Source: Aureimonas sp. SA4125 (GTDB lineage Bacteria > Pseudomonadota > Alphaproteobacteria > Rhizobiales > Rhizobiaceae). From it: a DNA stretch of 64,000 nucleotides. The DNA lies in NCBI RefSeq assembly GCF_019973775.1, contig NZ_AP025032.1, positions 868,001 to 932,000 on the forward strand, read 5' to 3'. The first letter of the stretch is position 1, and the number at the start of each line of letters is the position of its first letter. A program made the translations under genes and the position numbers. The notes beneath the pieces are model-generated. The model was not told the DNA's origin. It made no database searches and saw only the letters and a list, made by a program, of their open reading frames with translations. This document shows positions 1 to 8,525 of the stretch, in pieces.

Positions 1-42
1 GCGCGGATGGCGGGACCGCCAGACCCCGGCAACGGAGGGAAC

Positions 43-861
43 ATGACGCTCGGCCCCATCCCGATCATCGATCCGCAGGACGCTCGCCTTGCAGCCTATC
101 GCGACGTGCGCGAGCGCGACCTCGTCGGTCGCCAGGGTTTTATCGCGGAAGGGCGGGTGGTGATCGAGCCCTTGCTGGCGTCTCCCCGGTTTCGTCCCCT
201 CAGTCTCCTCGTGCTCGAGAATCGCCTGGCGGGACTGGCCCCGGTCCTCGCGCGCGTTCCAGATAACGTGCCGGTCTATGTCGCCGACCGCCAAACCTTC
301 GACGGCGTTGCCGGCTTTCCCGTGCACCGGGGGTTTCTGGCGCATGGAGAAGTTCTGGCCGACCCGATGGCAGCGACACGGCTGCAGGCGATCGCGTCGG
401 CCGGCGGAACCGTCGTCGTCGCCATCGCCATCGCCAATCACGACAATATCGGCGCGATATTCCGGAACGCCGCCGCCTTCGGCGCGGATGCGATCCTTCT
501 CGACGCGACAAGCTGCGATCCGCTCTATCGCAAGGCGATCCGCGTGTCGGCCGGCAGCGTCTTTGCCATGCCCTATGCACGCCTCGGCGCGGCGGAGGGC
601 ATTCTTGGAGAACTGCTCGGCTTGGGTTTCCGCTGCTTCGCCCTGGCGCCGGGGGCGAGCGAGGGTCTTGCTCCGCTCGACCGCCCCGGCCCGTCCGCGC
701 TTTTCCTCGGCGCCGAGGGACCCGGCCTCCCACCGCAGCTGACGGCGCAGATGCGGTCCATCGCAATACCGATGGTGCCGGGCTTCGACAGCATCAATGT
801 CGCGACGGCCGCAGCCATCGCCCTGCAGCGCCTTTATTCGCGGTGCGCGGCTGCGGACTGA
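43..861 (+). CDS. TrmH/SpoU-family RNA 2'-O-methyltransferase
   Basis: Probably methylates the ribose 2'-O of a tRNA or rRNA nucleotide using S-adenosylmethionine. The C-terminal half (about residues 120-265) carries the SPOUT knot motifs: NHDNIGAIFRNAAAFGADA (motif 1, with the catalytic Asn/Arg), LFLGAEGPGLP (motif 2) and a final segment around FDSINVATAAAIAL (motif 3). The N-terminal part resembles the substrate-binding domain of SpoU enzymes. The ATG at 43 is preferred over the one at 7 because GGAGGG lies just before it and the protein then has a usual length of 272 residues. The 3' end overlaps the convergent gene by 28 bases. The exact target RNA cannot be told from sequence, so no gene symbol is given. 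Confidence 0.9.
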   Translation: MTLGPIPIIDPQDARLAAYRDVRERDLVGRQGFIAEGRVVIEPLLASPRFRPLSLLVLENRLAGLAPVLARVPDNVPVYVADRQTFDGVAGFPVHRGFLAHGEVLADPMAATRLQAIASAGGTVVVAIAIANHDNIGAIFRNAAAFGADAILLDATSCDPLYRKAIRVSAGSVFAMPYARLGAAEGILGELLGLGFRCFALAPGASEGLAPLDRPGPSALFLGAEGPGLPPQLTAQMRSIAIPMVPGFDSINVATAAAIALQRLYSRCAAAD

Positions 862-2000
862 CTGCGCGTCGATCCGGGGCCGCCATTGGGCTCGGCGGTG
901 GCGAGCCGCCGCACCCGTTCGGCAAGGCTCGGCGCCCGGCCGTCCCCGGCCGGGGTGGAAGCACTTCCGGCGGCGCCAAGACCGAGCGCGGCGTTGGGAT
1001 CGTCTGCAACCGACGTCATGCGGATCACGCGGGCGGCGATGTCGGAGATGCGGTCGCGGATCTCGGCCTGCGATGTCTCGGGCGAAGCGGAATCGGCGTT
1101 CTTCACGAGGGCCGCCCGAAGGCGCTGGCTCGCGGTCTGAACCTCGGCAAGCCTCTCCGGCGACGAGGGCGACGATTGGGGCCCCGAGGGCAGCGCAACG
1201 GTGTCAGTGGGGACGGTCTCCGCGGCGCGCGGCGACTTGGAGGGCGCGGCCGCCGGGACGGCCTGGCGATCGGCAAGGCGCGCGATCTCGGTGTCGCGCT
1301 CGGCAATACCGGTCAAAAGCGCAGCGATGCGCTCGTTGAGCTGAGCCAGTGTCGCCTTGTCGCGGGCGATGGTGTGTTCGAAGCCGGCAGCCTCCGTCCG
1401 CAAGCGCTCGATGGTCGCCTGCTGCTCGCGGGCCAGCCGCTCGCCCACGCGCTGCGCATCGGAGAGCCGATCGACCTTCGCCTCCGCCGCGACGAGCTGG
1501 ATCTTGCGCTCCTCGGCGATCTCGCCGAGTGCCTCGAACCGCGACGCCAGCGCCGAGAGCTCCTGACCGCTCATTTCCGCTTCGCGCCGCGTGGCCGCCA
1601 GCGTCCTGGTCAGCGACTGGTTCTCGTCGTCCCGCGCGGCGAGCGTCGTGGTCAGCCGGGCGATTTCCATCGCGCGGTCCTCGGCAATCTCCAGGAGGCT
1701 CCGGTTGCGTTTGAGGATCTCGACATTCTCGACCGTGCTGCGACCGAGCTGGGCCTGGGCCCGCACCGTCTTCTCTCTGGCCTCCGCCAGCCGGATCTCC
1801 TGCTGGCGCACGCTGAGTGCCGCCGCCGCCCGCACGCTGTCGAACTCGGCGCGAATCTCGTTCGCCGAGGCCGGAATCGTCGCTTCATAGTCGCGGCGCG
1901 CGAGGCTCTGCGCCTTGCGCCATACGATCGGCGCCAAGAGGAGCACGACGAGGGCCGCCACGAGAACGCCGAGTAGAAAGGTGAGGCCGGTCGCGATCAT
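834..2000 (-). CDS. membrane-anchored coiled-coil protein, function unknown
   Basis: I do not recognise a named family. The 388-residue product has one hydrophobic N-terminal segment (about residues 4-27, rich in Leu, Val and Ala), which probably anchors it in the inner membrane. A long Glu/Arg/Ala-rich region (about 35-240) shows heptad-like spacing and repeated EIAR/ERLR-type segments typical of a coiled coil. The C-terminal third is low-complexity (Pro, Ala, Ser, Thr). The short segment ISDIAARVIRMTS near residue 315 may be a small conserved motif. Its C terminus overlaps the convergent methyltransferase gene. A structural or scaffolding role at the envelope is inference only. Confidence 0.75.
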   Translation of the reverse strand: MIATGLTFLLGVLVAALVVLLLAPIVWRKAQSLARRDYEATIPASANEIRAEFDSVRAAAALSVRQQEIRLAEAREKTVRAQAQLGRSTVENVEILKRNRSLLEIAEDRAMEIARLTTTLAARDDENQSLTRTLAATRREAEMSGQELSALASRFEALGEIAEERKIQLVAAEAKVDRLSDAQRVGERLAREQQATIERLRTEAAGFEHTIARDKATLAQLNERIAALLTGIAERDTEIARLADRQAVPAAAPSKSPRAAETVPTDTVALPSGPQSSPSSPERLAEVQTASQRLRAALVKNADSASPETSQAEIRDRISDIAARVIRMTSVADDPNAALGLGAAGSASTPAGDGRAPSLAERVRRLATAEPNGGPGSTRSQSAAAHRE

Positions 2001-2154
2001 GGAAATCCTGCAACAGGTTGAGCCGAGTCACGCCGGATGGCCCGAAGATCGGTATGCAGCATGGCCGACACTAGCCCAGCTCGCGCAGTGGTGCCATCAC
2101 GCTGGCGCGGGGCTCATTCCACAGCTTGGAATCGTCCAGCGTGAAGGCGTCAGG

Positions 2155-2736
2155 TCAGAAGGGGTTCCATGTCGGCATCGGCGTGATCTTGAGATAGCCG
2201 ATGTTGATCCCGAGGCGGGCGCCGAGACCGGTCTTTACCGGCACGATCTTGATATCGTCGCGGGTGAGCAGCGTCATCCCGAGCCCGCCGACGAGATAGG
2301 CCGTGCCGGTGACGCCGCCGAAGCGTCCATAGACGGACTCGACGGAAGGCAGGTCGTAGACGAGCATCATCGTGCGCGCGCCGTCGCCGCCGGCATCGAT
2401 GCCGAAGGACGGACCCTGCCAGAACAGCCGGTGCTCGCCGGCATTCTTCGTGAAGAGCGTGCCCTCGCCGAAGCGAAGTCCGCCGATGAAGGCGCCCGAC
2501 GCCTCTTCCCCGAGGATGTAGCCGTTCGGCAGGCCATGCTGCTGGAAGGCTTTTTCGACGAGGGTGGCGAGCCCGCCGGCGGTGGATCCGAAGAAATTGT
2601 GGCCCTGCGCCACGATTTCCTCCATCGTGTAGCCGGTCTGCTGCGCCGAGGCGGGGGGCGCGAACGCCATGGCCCATACCAGGGCCGCCGCGGCGGCCAG
2701 TGCGATGCGGCGGAGTACGTCGAACAGGCTCTGCAT
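2155..2736 (-). CDS. eipA: DUF1134 family periplasmic protein (EipA-like)
   Basis: A 193-residue secreted protein with a signal peptide (MQSLFDVLRR start, hydrophobic Ala-rich core, likely cleavage after PPASA before QQTG). The mature part fits DUF1134: a Gly-rich beta-barrel-like domain with GFIGGLRFGEG-type and DAGGDGARTMMLVYDLP segments. In Brucella the DUF1134 protein EipA is a periplasmic envelope-integrity factor whose gene is activated by CtrA; here the gene sits directly beside chpT and ctrA, which suits that role. The ATG at 2736 is chosen over the frame start at 2814 because GAGGGA precedes it and the signal peptide then begins at residue 1. The gene is divergent from chpT. Confidence 0.85.
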   Translation of the reverse strand: MQSLFDVLRRIALAAAAALVWAMAFAPPASAQQTGYTMEEIVAQGHNFFGSTAGGLATLVEKAFQQHGLPNGYILGEEASGAFIGGLRFGEGTLFTKNAGEHRLFWQGPSFGIDAGGDGARTMMLVYDLPSVESVYGRFGGVTGTAYLVGGLGMTLLTRDDIKIVPVKTGLGARLGINIGYLKITPMPTWNPF

Positions 2737-2995
2737 GGCGTTCCCTCTCGGTCGGATGATGCGCTGCGCATGCCGGAGCCCCGCAGGACAAGGCCGGAGC
2801 GGTATGCGACGCATTTGAGCAGAATATGCTTTTTAAATGCCTAACGATGGGAAGCTGACCCCCGAATCGATGGTTGCCGCAGCCGCGTGGCGGTTGACTG
2901 AAAAGGACGAGGGACTCATTCTTCGGCGACATCGGGCAGCTCGATTCGCCGCTACTCCCGCGCCACGGCACCAGTATTTTTCGAACGGATTCAGG

Positions 2996-3673
2996 ATGAC
3001 GGACCTCCCACACGTCTCGGCCCCCGATCTCGCGGCACTGCTCGCCAGCAAGCTGTGCCACGACATCATCTCGCCGGTCGGCGCCGTGCAGAGCGGGCTC
3101 GAACTCCTCGACGAGATGCCGGGCGACGAAGAGTCGATGGCGCTGGTGCGCAGCTCGACCAAGAGCGCCGTCGTGAAACTCCAGTTCGCCCGGATCGCCT
3201 ATGGCGCCTCCGGCTCGTCGACGGCCCAGATCGATCTCGGCGACGCGCGCCAGGTGGCAGAGGGGATGATGGGCTTCGAGCGCGCCGCGCTCAGCTGGAC
3301 CGGCGAGCGCGCTTACGTGGCGAAGAACATCGCCAAGCTGATCCTCAACCTTGTCGTCATCGCCAATGCCTCCGTTCCGCGGGGGCGCGAAGTGCAGGTG
3401 GAAGTCGAGCAACTGGAGCCGCAGCTGAAGCTGACGGTGCGGGCGATCGGGACGCCTTTGCGGGTGCCGGCGAAGTTCAGGGCGCTTCTTGCCGGAACGG
3501 CGGGAGAGGAAGCCGTCGACGCGCACGGTGTCCAGCCCTACTACACGCTGCTGCTTGCCCGCGAACTCGGCCTCGACGTGCATCTCGAACAGTTGGAAGA
3601 CCGCGCGATCTTCACCGTTGTGCCCCTGCTCGCCGCGCCCGAGCCGGTGGTGGCGATCGATATCGAAGCGTAA
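2996..3673 (+). CDS. chpT: histidine phosphotransferase ChpT
   Basis: Relays phosphate from the hybrid kinase CckA to CtrA and CpdR in the alphaproteobacterial cell-cycle circuit. The protein (225 residues) starts MTDLPHVSAPDLAALLASKL; the following CHD places the phospho-accepting His at residue 22, as in known ChpT proteins. The N-terminal helical hairpin dimerises; the C-terminal half resembles an ATPase domain of histidine kinases that no longer binds ATP. The frame extends upstream to 2837, but the family N terminus and the unrelated composition of the extension support ATG 2996. Downstream, at 129 bases, lies a receiver gene, and ctrA follows convergently, so this is a compact CtrA pathway locus. 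Confidence 0.93.
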   Translation: MTDLPHVSAPDLAALLASKLCHDIISPVGAVQSGLELLDEMPGDEESMALVRSSTKSAVVKLQFARIAYGASGSSTAQIDLGDARQVAEGMMGFERAALSWTGERAYVAKNIAKLILNLVVIANASVPRGREVQVEVEQLEPQLKLTVRAIGTPLRVPAKFRALLAGTAGEEAVDAHGVQPYYTLLLARELGLDVHLEQLEDRAIFTVVPLLAAPEPVVAIDIEA

Positions 3674-3802
3674 GGGAAGCTTCGATATTCACGCAATCTT
3701 ACCCGTGAATTTCAACCCTCGAGAAAACTTGTTTTGATAGTCTCCTTGCACAGGGCAGCATTTTCCCGCGGGAATTGACTGCCGCCATGCACGGAGGCAC
3801 CG

Positions 3803-4177
3803 ATGCAAACCTGCCTGATCGTCGACGAGTCGAACGTCATTCGCAAAGTCGCAAGCCGCATCCTCTTTCAGATGTCGTTCACCGTCGAGAATGCCGCGTC
3901 CGGATCAGAGGCCCTGGGTCTCATCGGCGGGGGAGAGGTGCCCGACATCGTGATCGTCGCCGGCATGCTGCCGGATATGCCATCCGAAGAGTTCGTGCGG
4001 GCTTTGCGCATGCGGCCGGGTGGCAAGGACGCTGTCATCCTCGCCTCGCTGGTGGAAGCCAATCTCGGCACGATGACGCGGCTGAAGCGAGCCGGCGCGA
4101 CGGGCTTCGTCTTCAAGCCCTTCGATCGCGAGGCGATGGTCCGGTGGATCAGCCCCTATTCCAGCGTCGCTGCCTGA
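3803..4177 (+). CDS. CheY-like single receiver domain lacking the phospho-acceptor Asp
   Basis: A 124-residue stand-alone receiver-fold protein. It keeps the acidic pair (D8, E9), the Ser at the Thr/Ser switch position (S82) and the conserved Lys (K105 in FVFKPFD). At the phosphorylation site the usual hydrophobic-Asp pattern is replaced: PDIVIVAGMLPDMP has Ala at residue 53 (codon GCC) where Asp is expected. It therefore probably cannot be phosphorylated in the normal way, although a partner-binding role remains possible. An RBS (GGAGG) precedes the ATG. It lies between chpT and ctrA and may be co-transcribed with chpT, suggesting a role in the CtrA phosphorelay as a decoy or adaptor; this is inference. 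Confidence 0.85.
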   Translation: MQTCLIVDESNVIRKVASRILFQMSFTVENAASGSEALGLIGGGEVPDIVIVAGMLPDMPSEEFVRALRMRPGGKDAVILASLVEANLGTMTRLKRAGATGFVFKPFDREAMVRWISPYSSVAA

Positions 4178-4207
4178 GGGCGTCCACACCATCCGTCAGA
4201 ATACGAG

Positions 4208-4242
4208 AAAGAGACCGATGCCGGTGGCACGGGTCTCTTTTC
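4208..4242. terminator. bidirectional intrinsic terminator between receiver gene and ctrA
   Basis: AAAGAGACC (4208-4216) and GGTCTCTTT (4232-4240) form a 9-bp stem with A-run on one side and T-run on the other. It lies 30 bases after the receiver stop and about 70 bases after the convergent ctrA stop, so it can serve both. Confidence 0.6.
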
Positions 4243-4310
4243 CTCATTCGCAGTGTTCCCGCCGTCGGACGGCCCTCACTCGAGCCGTCGGCGACCGCTG
4301 ATGGCGCCGA

Positions 4311-5006
4311 TCAGGCGGCGCGGGTGTCGGCTTCCGGCTCGCGCAGCACGTAGCCGCGGCCCCAGACCGTCTCGATGTAGTTCTTGCCTTCGGTCGCCGT
4401 CGACAGCTTCTTGCGCAGCTTGCAGATGAAGACGTCGATGATCTTCAGTTCAGGCTCGTCCATGCCGCCATAGAGGTGGTTGAGGAACATTTCCTTCGTC
4501 AGGGTCGTGCCCTTGCGCAGCGAGAGCAGCTCCAGCATGGCGTATTCCTTGCCGGTGAGATGCACGCGCTGGCCGTTGACCTCGACCGTCTTGGCGTCGA
4601 GGTTGACCGTCAGGTCGCCCGTGTTGATCACCGACTGGGCATGGCCCTTGGAGCGACGAACGATGGCGTGAATGCGGGCGACGAGCTCGTCCTTGTGGAA
4701 CGGCTTGGTCATGTAGTCGTCGGCGCCGAAGCCGAGGCCGCGAACCTTGTCCTCGATCCCGGCCATGCCGGAAAGGATCAGGATCGGCGTCTTGACCTTG
4801 GACAGTCGCAGGGTCCTGAGGACCTCGTAACCGGACATGTCGGGAAGGTTCAGGTCGAGAAGGATGATATCGTAGTCGTAGAGCTTTCCAAGGTCGACGC
4901 CCTCCTCACCGAGATCGGTGGTGTAGACGTTGAAGCTCTCTGATTTCAGCATCAGTTCGATGCTCTGCGCGACCGCACTGTCATCCTCGATCAAAAGCAC
5001 GCGCAT
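4311..5006 (-). CDS. ctrA: cell cycle master regulator CtrA
   Basis: OmpR-type response regulator (231 residues) that controls division, flagellar and envelope genes in alphaproteobacteria. Residues 1-120 are the receiver, with E7/D8/D9 pocket, D51 phospho-acceptor ([13 protein letters not shown]) and K in MTKPFH; residues 125-225 are the winged-helix DNA-binding domain, with the near-invariant [19 protein letters not shown] recognition region. The protein ends in Ala-Ala, the classic CtrA C-terminal signal for ClpXP proteolysis. The length and start MRVLLIEDD match the family. A 375-base upstream region separates it from the divergent fliJ-like gene and contains several TTAA half-sites. Confidence 0.98.
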   Translation of the reverse strand: MRVLLIEDDSAVAQSIELMLKSESFNVYTTDLGEEGVDLGKLYDYDIILLDLNLPDMSGYEVLRTLRLSKVKTPILILSGMAGIEDKVRGLGFGADDYMTKPFHKDELVARIHAIVRRSKGHAQSVINTGDLTVNLDAKTVEVNGQRVHLTGKEYAMLELLSLRKGTTLTKEMFLNHLYGGMDEPELKIIDVFICKLRKKLSTATEGKNYIETVWGRGYVLREPEADTRAA

Positions 5007-5381
5007 CCAAATATCCTCTCCGCAGAACTCGCCCTTGACCGCTGCCCGGCAAGTTCCTGGTTCGTCGTGTGTCCGTGCCTAAAATCTGCCACGGAATGGT
5101 TAACAAAAACTCTTGGCCGACACGTCTGACATTCTGTCTTTTGGGCTCACAGGCTCGTCTCTCGCGACATCCCCGGACGCAAACTCCCCCCGTGCCTTTC
5201 GGCTGGAGAAGCTGAGCATCCGCGGTTTCCGATTTACCGTGCCTTAAACCCTCGTCCCTATGATTAACGGTGCGCGTAAACAGATCGTTAATGGCATAGC
5301 CGGCAAGGCTTGCCTGAAACATCCCAATCGCGCCTCCGGAAAGGTTGCCACCAAGGCGGCCTGAAGATCAGGGATGACAGA
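5007..5381. promoter_or_regulatory. ctrA/fliJ divergent regulatory region with TTAA half-sites
   Basis: A 375-base non-coding stretch between two divergent genes. TTAA occurs at 5244-5247, 5264-5267 (GATTAACGG) and 5288-5291 (CGTTAATGG); on the minus strand GTTAACCATT reads from about 5104 down to 5095, a good match to the TTAACCAT half of the CtrA box. No pair has the exact TTAA-N7-TTAA spacing. CtrA autoregulation is known in the group, so this is a plausible ctrA promoter region, but individual sites are not proven. Confidence 0.45.
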
Positions 5382-5738
5382 ATGAAGCGGGACAATCTCG
5401 TGCGCTTGACGCGCTTCAAGGTGAACGAGAAACGCCGCCAGGTCGAGCAGCTCGAACTGATGATGGGAGAATTCTCCCGCATGGCCGGCGATCTCGACGC
5501 CCAGATCGGCAACGAAGAGAAAAAAGCGGGGATCACCGACATCAAGCATTTCGCCTATCCGACCTTCGCCAAGGCGGCCCGGGCGCGGCGCGACAATCTG
5601 ATGAATTCCGTCAAGGATCTGAAGGTGCAGCTGGGCGCCGCCCGGATTGCCCATGAGGAGGCCGAGGCCGAACTGGTGCATGCCGAAAAGCTGGAGCAGC
5701 GGGACGAGGCGGAAGAGCGCCGGATCGCCAACGGCTGA
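5382..5738 (+). CDS. fliJ: FliJ-like flagellar export protein
   Basis: A 118-residue, highly charged, almost entirely helical protein: MKRDNLVRLTRFKVNEKRRQ begins a long coiled coil running to the C terminus (EAEAELVHAEKLEQRDEAEE). FliJ proteins are short antiparallel coiled coils that bind the FliI ATPase ring and help deliver export substrates to the flagellar secretion gate in the cytoplasm. The length fits. The ATG at 5382 is chosen because the N-terminal MKRD is typical; the frame extends to 5310 but with non-family sequence. No fliI is adjacent here, so assignment rests on shape and on position opposite ctrA, a regulator of flagellar genes. Confidence 0.75.
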   Translation: MKRDNLVRLTRFKVNEKRRQVEQLELMMGEFSRMAGDLDAQIGNEEKKAGITDIKHFAYPTFAKAARARRDNLMNSVKDLKVQLGAARIAHEEAEAELVHAEKLEQRDEAEERRIANG

Positions 5739-6214
5739 CGCCTGCGCGGCCGGCAGTAGCGGCCGCCGGCACCGCTCACCGCAGAAACGACCCCTCCCGG
5801 CGCCGAGCGCCGACAGGGAACGATCGCGGCACATTCAAGCCGGGCCATGCGGCATCGACATCGGGGGATTTTGCCGCCGATCGCTTGCGGGCGACCCGTC
5901 CGTGGCGCGCAGATTACCGGCCGGTGTGTTCCCGGCCGTTCGTCCTTGCGGTCCTTCCCCCGGCCGAGACGCCATCGCCATGAATGGCATCCTCCGAAAT
6001 GTCAAAGTTTCGCGGCGGCAGGGTGAACTCATCCTCGCGGGCCTTGGCCAGCGCCGCTGTTGCGAGGCGCCGGCGTCTCCACCAAGCCCAACGGAATAAT
6101 CCGTGCTTGTCCCTGCCGGGCCGCCTTCGGTGCAGCACGCCTGCCGCCGGCCTTGCGGTCCCCCGTCCGGCGAAGGAAGATGAGGCCATCGACCTCGGGG
6201 AGAGGAGGGCATCA
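5739..6214. other. intergenic stretch without supported gene
   Basis: About 475 bases between the fliJ-like gene and the DUF4287 gene. Several overlapping frames are open on both strands but none has a family-like translation or a convincing ribosome binding site. Composition is GC-rich with many CCGGC/GCCGG words; I see no clear promoter, repeat or RNA gene. Confidence 0.5.
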
Positions 6215-6427
6215 GTGGCGGACAAACCCATCAAGGGACCGGCTTCGTATTTTCCATCCATCGAAAAGACATACGGGCGGCCCGTCGCCGAATGGCAGGC
6301 GCTTGTCAGAAGTCACCTTCCGGCAAGACACATGGAGCTCGTAGCGATCCTCAAGAAGGATCACGGGATGGGCCATGGTCACGCCAACGCTCTCGTGGCG
6401 TTTGTTTTGTCGCAAGACCCGGAATAG
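6215..6427 (+). CDS. DUF4287 domain small protein
   Basis: A 70-residue product matching the DUF4287 pattern: a helix around YFPSIEKTYGRPVAEWQALV, then HMELVAILKKDHGMGHGHAN, then a terminal helix ALVAFVLSQ. The GTG at 6215 is chosen because GAGGAGGG precedes it and the domain starts right after; the frame is open back to 5984 but that part is not protein-like. The function of the family is unknown; members are short cytoplasmic proteins. It converges on sciP and is separated from it by a hairpin. Confidence 0.82.
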   Translation: MADKPIKGPASYFPSIEKTYGRPVAEWQALVRSHLPARHMELVAILKKDHGMGHGHANALVAFVLSQDPE

Positions 6428-6429
6428 GC

Positions 6430-6456
6430 GCGCAAAAAAGCCGGCGTGAGCCGGCT
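6430..6456 (-). terminator. intrinsic terminator of sciP
   Basis: AGCCGGC-GTGA-GCCGGCT stem-loop (6439-6456). Read on the minus strand it is followed by TTTTTTG, the expected U-run, about 30 bases after the sciP stop. Confidence 0.7.
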
Positions 6457-6484
6457 GATTTGTCGCGGAGGCGTGGTTTTGCCC

Positions 6485-6778
6485 CTAGTGATGCATGTCG
6501 ATTTTCTTCCGGTATTCCTGCAACTGCGTCGTGCGCAGGCCAGCCAGACCGTGACTGTCGATCGAGACCTGCCAGGAGAGGAATTCCTCCACCGTCAGGG
6601 TGTAGCGCGAACATGCCTCGTCGAGGCTCAACAGGCCCCCGCGAACCGCCGCGACGACCTCCGCCTTGCGGCGGATGACCCAGCGACGGGTGTTTGATGG
6701 CGGAAGATCGGCAATCGTCAAAGGGCTTCCGTCGGGGCCGATGACGTACTTTACTCGTGGTCTAACCTGATCGGTCAT
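6485..6778 (-). CDS. sciP: CtrA inhibitor SciP (DUF1153)
   Basis: A 97-residue helix-turn-helix protein. The block PPSNTRRWVIRRKAEVVAAV, then RGGLLSLDEACSRYTLTVEEF, then HGLAGLRTTQLQEYRKK is the DUF1153 signature. In Caulobacter SciP binds CtrA on DNA and blocks recruitment of RNA polymerase, so CtrA-activated genes are shut off in G1. The family is usually 90-100 residues, as here. The start MTDQVRPRVKYVIGPDG is the family N terminus. sciP is normally itself activated by CtrA, and a near-consensus CtrA box lies 56-70 bases upstream. Confidence 0.93.
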   Translation of the reverse strand: MTDQVRPRVKYVIGPDGSPLTIADLPPSNTRRWVIRRKAEVVAAVRGGLLSLDEACSRYTLTVEEFLSWQVSIDSHGLAGLRTTQLQEYRKKIDMHH

Positions 6779-6833
6779 TGTACTCTCTACTAATGCTCAA
6801 GACCTAATCGCCCCCAAACTTAGCGCGGCGCTT

Positions 6834-6848
6834 TTAAAATTCCGCTAA
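6834..6848. promoter_or_regulatory. candidate CtrA box upstream of sciP
   Basis: TTAA (6834-6837), seven bases, then CTAA (6845-6848): one mismatch from TTAA-N7-TTAA. It lies 56-70 bases before the sciP start codon. In Caulobacter sciP is CtrA-activated, so the position makes sense. Confidence 0.45.
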
Positions 6849-7076
6849 ACCCACTGTAATCATTTGATAAGATGTGGAGCGAGTGGAAGCTGACGGCGAC
6901 CCGGCGCGCTGGCCGCATTGCTGTCGCAATTCCCTCGGGATTCCAGCATATTGACGTAAGGCGCCCTGCCTTTGCAGACGCCGAACGAAGGCCGCGTTGG
7001 CATCCGCGCCGTCAGGCGCTAAACCCGGGCCGAAGACTTATTTTGCCTGCCGCTCAGCGGCAGAGGAGTTGCTGCC

Positions 7077-8267
7077 ATGCTGAACAGCCTCGATCTGCCG
7101 AAGGCCCCCGCGGACACGCGGGTGGTCGTGGCGATGTCCGGGGGCGTCGATTCGTCCGTCGTCGCGGCGATTTTGAAGGCCGAGGGCTATGATGTCGTCG
7201 GCATCACCCTTCAGCTCTACGACAGCGGCACGGGTCCCCGGCGGGCAGGTGCCTGCTGCGCCGGCCAGGATATCCACGATGCCCGCCGCGTCGCCGAGAG
7301 CCTCGGCATCCCGCACTATGTGCTGGACTACGAAGAGATCTTCCGCCGCTCGGTGATCGATCCCTTCACCGCCAGCTACATGGCCGGCGAGACGCCCATC
7401 CCCTGCGTCGCCTGCAACCAGACGGTGAAGTTCCGCGACCTCCTGGCGACGGCGCAGGATCTCGGCGCCGAGGCCCTGGCGACCGGCCATTACATCGAGA
7501 GCCGCGCCGGGATGAACGGCTCGCCGCACCGCGGCCTCCACCGCCCGGCCGATCTCGACCGCGACCAGAGCTATTTTCTCTACGCGACGACACAGGCTCA
7601 GATCGATTTCCTGCGCTTTCCCCTCGGCGGGCTGACCAAGGCCGAAACCCGTGAGATCGCCGCCCGCCATGGGCTGGCGGTCGCCGACAAGGCTGACAGC
7701 CAGGATATCTGCTTCGTCTCGAAGGGCCGCTATGCCGACGTGATCGAGCGGCTGCATCCCGGCGCCGGCATTCCCGGCGACATCGTCCATATCGACGGCC
7801 GCACGCTCGGCCGTCACGAGGGCGTCGTGCACTTCACCATCGGCCAGCGTCGCGGCATCAAGCTCTCCTCGCCCGAGCCGCTGTACGTCGTGGCGCTCGA
7901 CGCCGCCGGCGGCCGGGTCATCGTCGGCCCGCGCGAGGCGCTGGCGACGCGCCGGCTGGTGCTTCGCAGCGTCAACTGGCTGGGTGACGAACCAATCGCC
8001 GCTGCCGCGGACCTCGGCCGCGAACTCCTGGTCAAGGTGCGCTCCGCGCGTCCGCCGGTGCCGGCCCGGCTCGGTCTGGAGGACGGCGACGTCACGATCG
8101 AGCTTCTGGATGGCGAGGACGGCATTGCGCCCGGGCAGGCCTGCGTCTTCTACGATGGCGAGGCGGCCGGCGCGCGGGTGCTGGGGGGCGGCGTGATCGC
8201 GCGCACGGTCGCCGGGACGGTGCGCGACCCTGCCATCGAAAGCCCGGCCCGGTTGGCTCGCGGCTGA
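7077..8267 (+). CDS. mnmA: tRNA-specific 2-thiouridylase MnmA
   Basis: Thiolates U34 at the wobble position of tRNA-Lys, -Glu and -Gln, using ATP and sulfur relayed from IscS. The 396-residue protein has the PP-loop SGGVDSS at residues 21-27, the first catalytic Cys in [11 protein letters not shown] (about residues 111-121), the tRNA-reading DRDQSYFLY segment and the second Cys in [12 protein letters not shown] (about 208-219), followed by a beta-barrel C-terminal domain ([10 protein letters not shown]). GAGGAG lies upstream of the ATG. Length is slightly longer than the usual 360-390. It is monocistronic by spacing. Confidence 0.96.
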   Translation: MLNSLDLPKAPADTRVVVAMSGGVDSSVVAAILKAEGYDVVGITLQLYDSGTGPRRAGACCAGQDIHDARRVAESLGIPHYVLDYEEIFRRSVIDPFTASYMAGETPIPCVACNQTVKFRDLLATAQDLGAEALATGHYIESRAGMNGSPHRGLHRPADLDRDQSYFLYATTQAQIDFLRFPLGGLTKAETREIAARHGLAVADKADSQDICFVSKGRYADVIERLHPGAGIPGDIVHIDGRTLGRHEGVVHFTIGQRRGIKLSSPEPLYVVALDAAGGRVIVGPREALATRRLVLRSVNWLGDEPIAAAADLGRELLVKVRSARPPVPARLGLEDGDVTIELLDGEDGIAPGQACVFYDGEAAGARVLGGGVIARTVAGTVRDPAIESPARLARG

Positions 8268-8525
8268 CGGCGCACGGTTTCTCCGTCGACGCCTCCAGCG
8301 CCCCTGACCGACCATTGATCACGGCAGGGCCCTTCTGAGGCCGAGCAGCGCGATCACGGCGCCGCCCGCATCGACCCGGATCGTGGATCCACGCAAACTG
8401 GCTACCTCGGAATAGGAGGGTGCCGTCGGCCGTCCACTCTTGCTTTCCCTAGGGAAACTTTCTTACACCTTGGGCTCGTGCGACTCCCGCCGGGCACGAG
8501 GGTGACAGTCTCGGACGCGCATTCC

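Noticed and set aside
5244..5291. Canonical CtrA box in the ctrA promoter region
   Set aside because: Three TTAA half-sites are present but spaced 16 and 20 bases, not seven, so only a general regulatory region is called.
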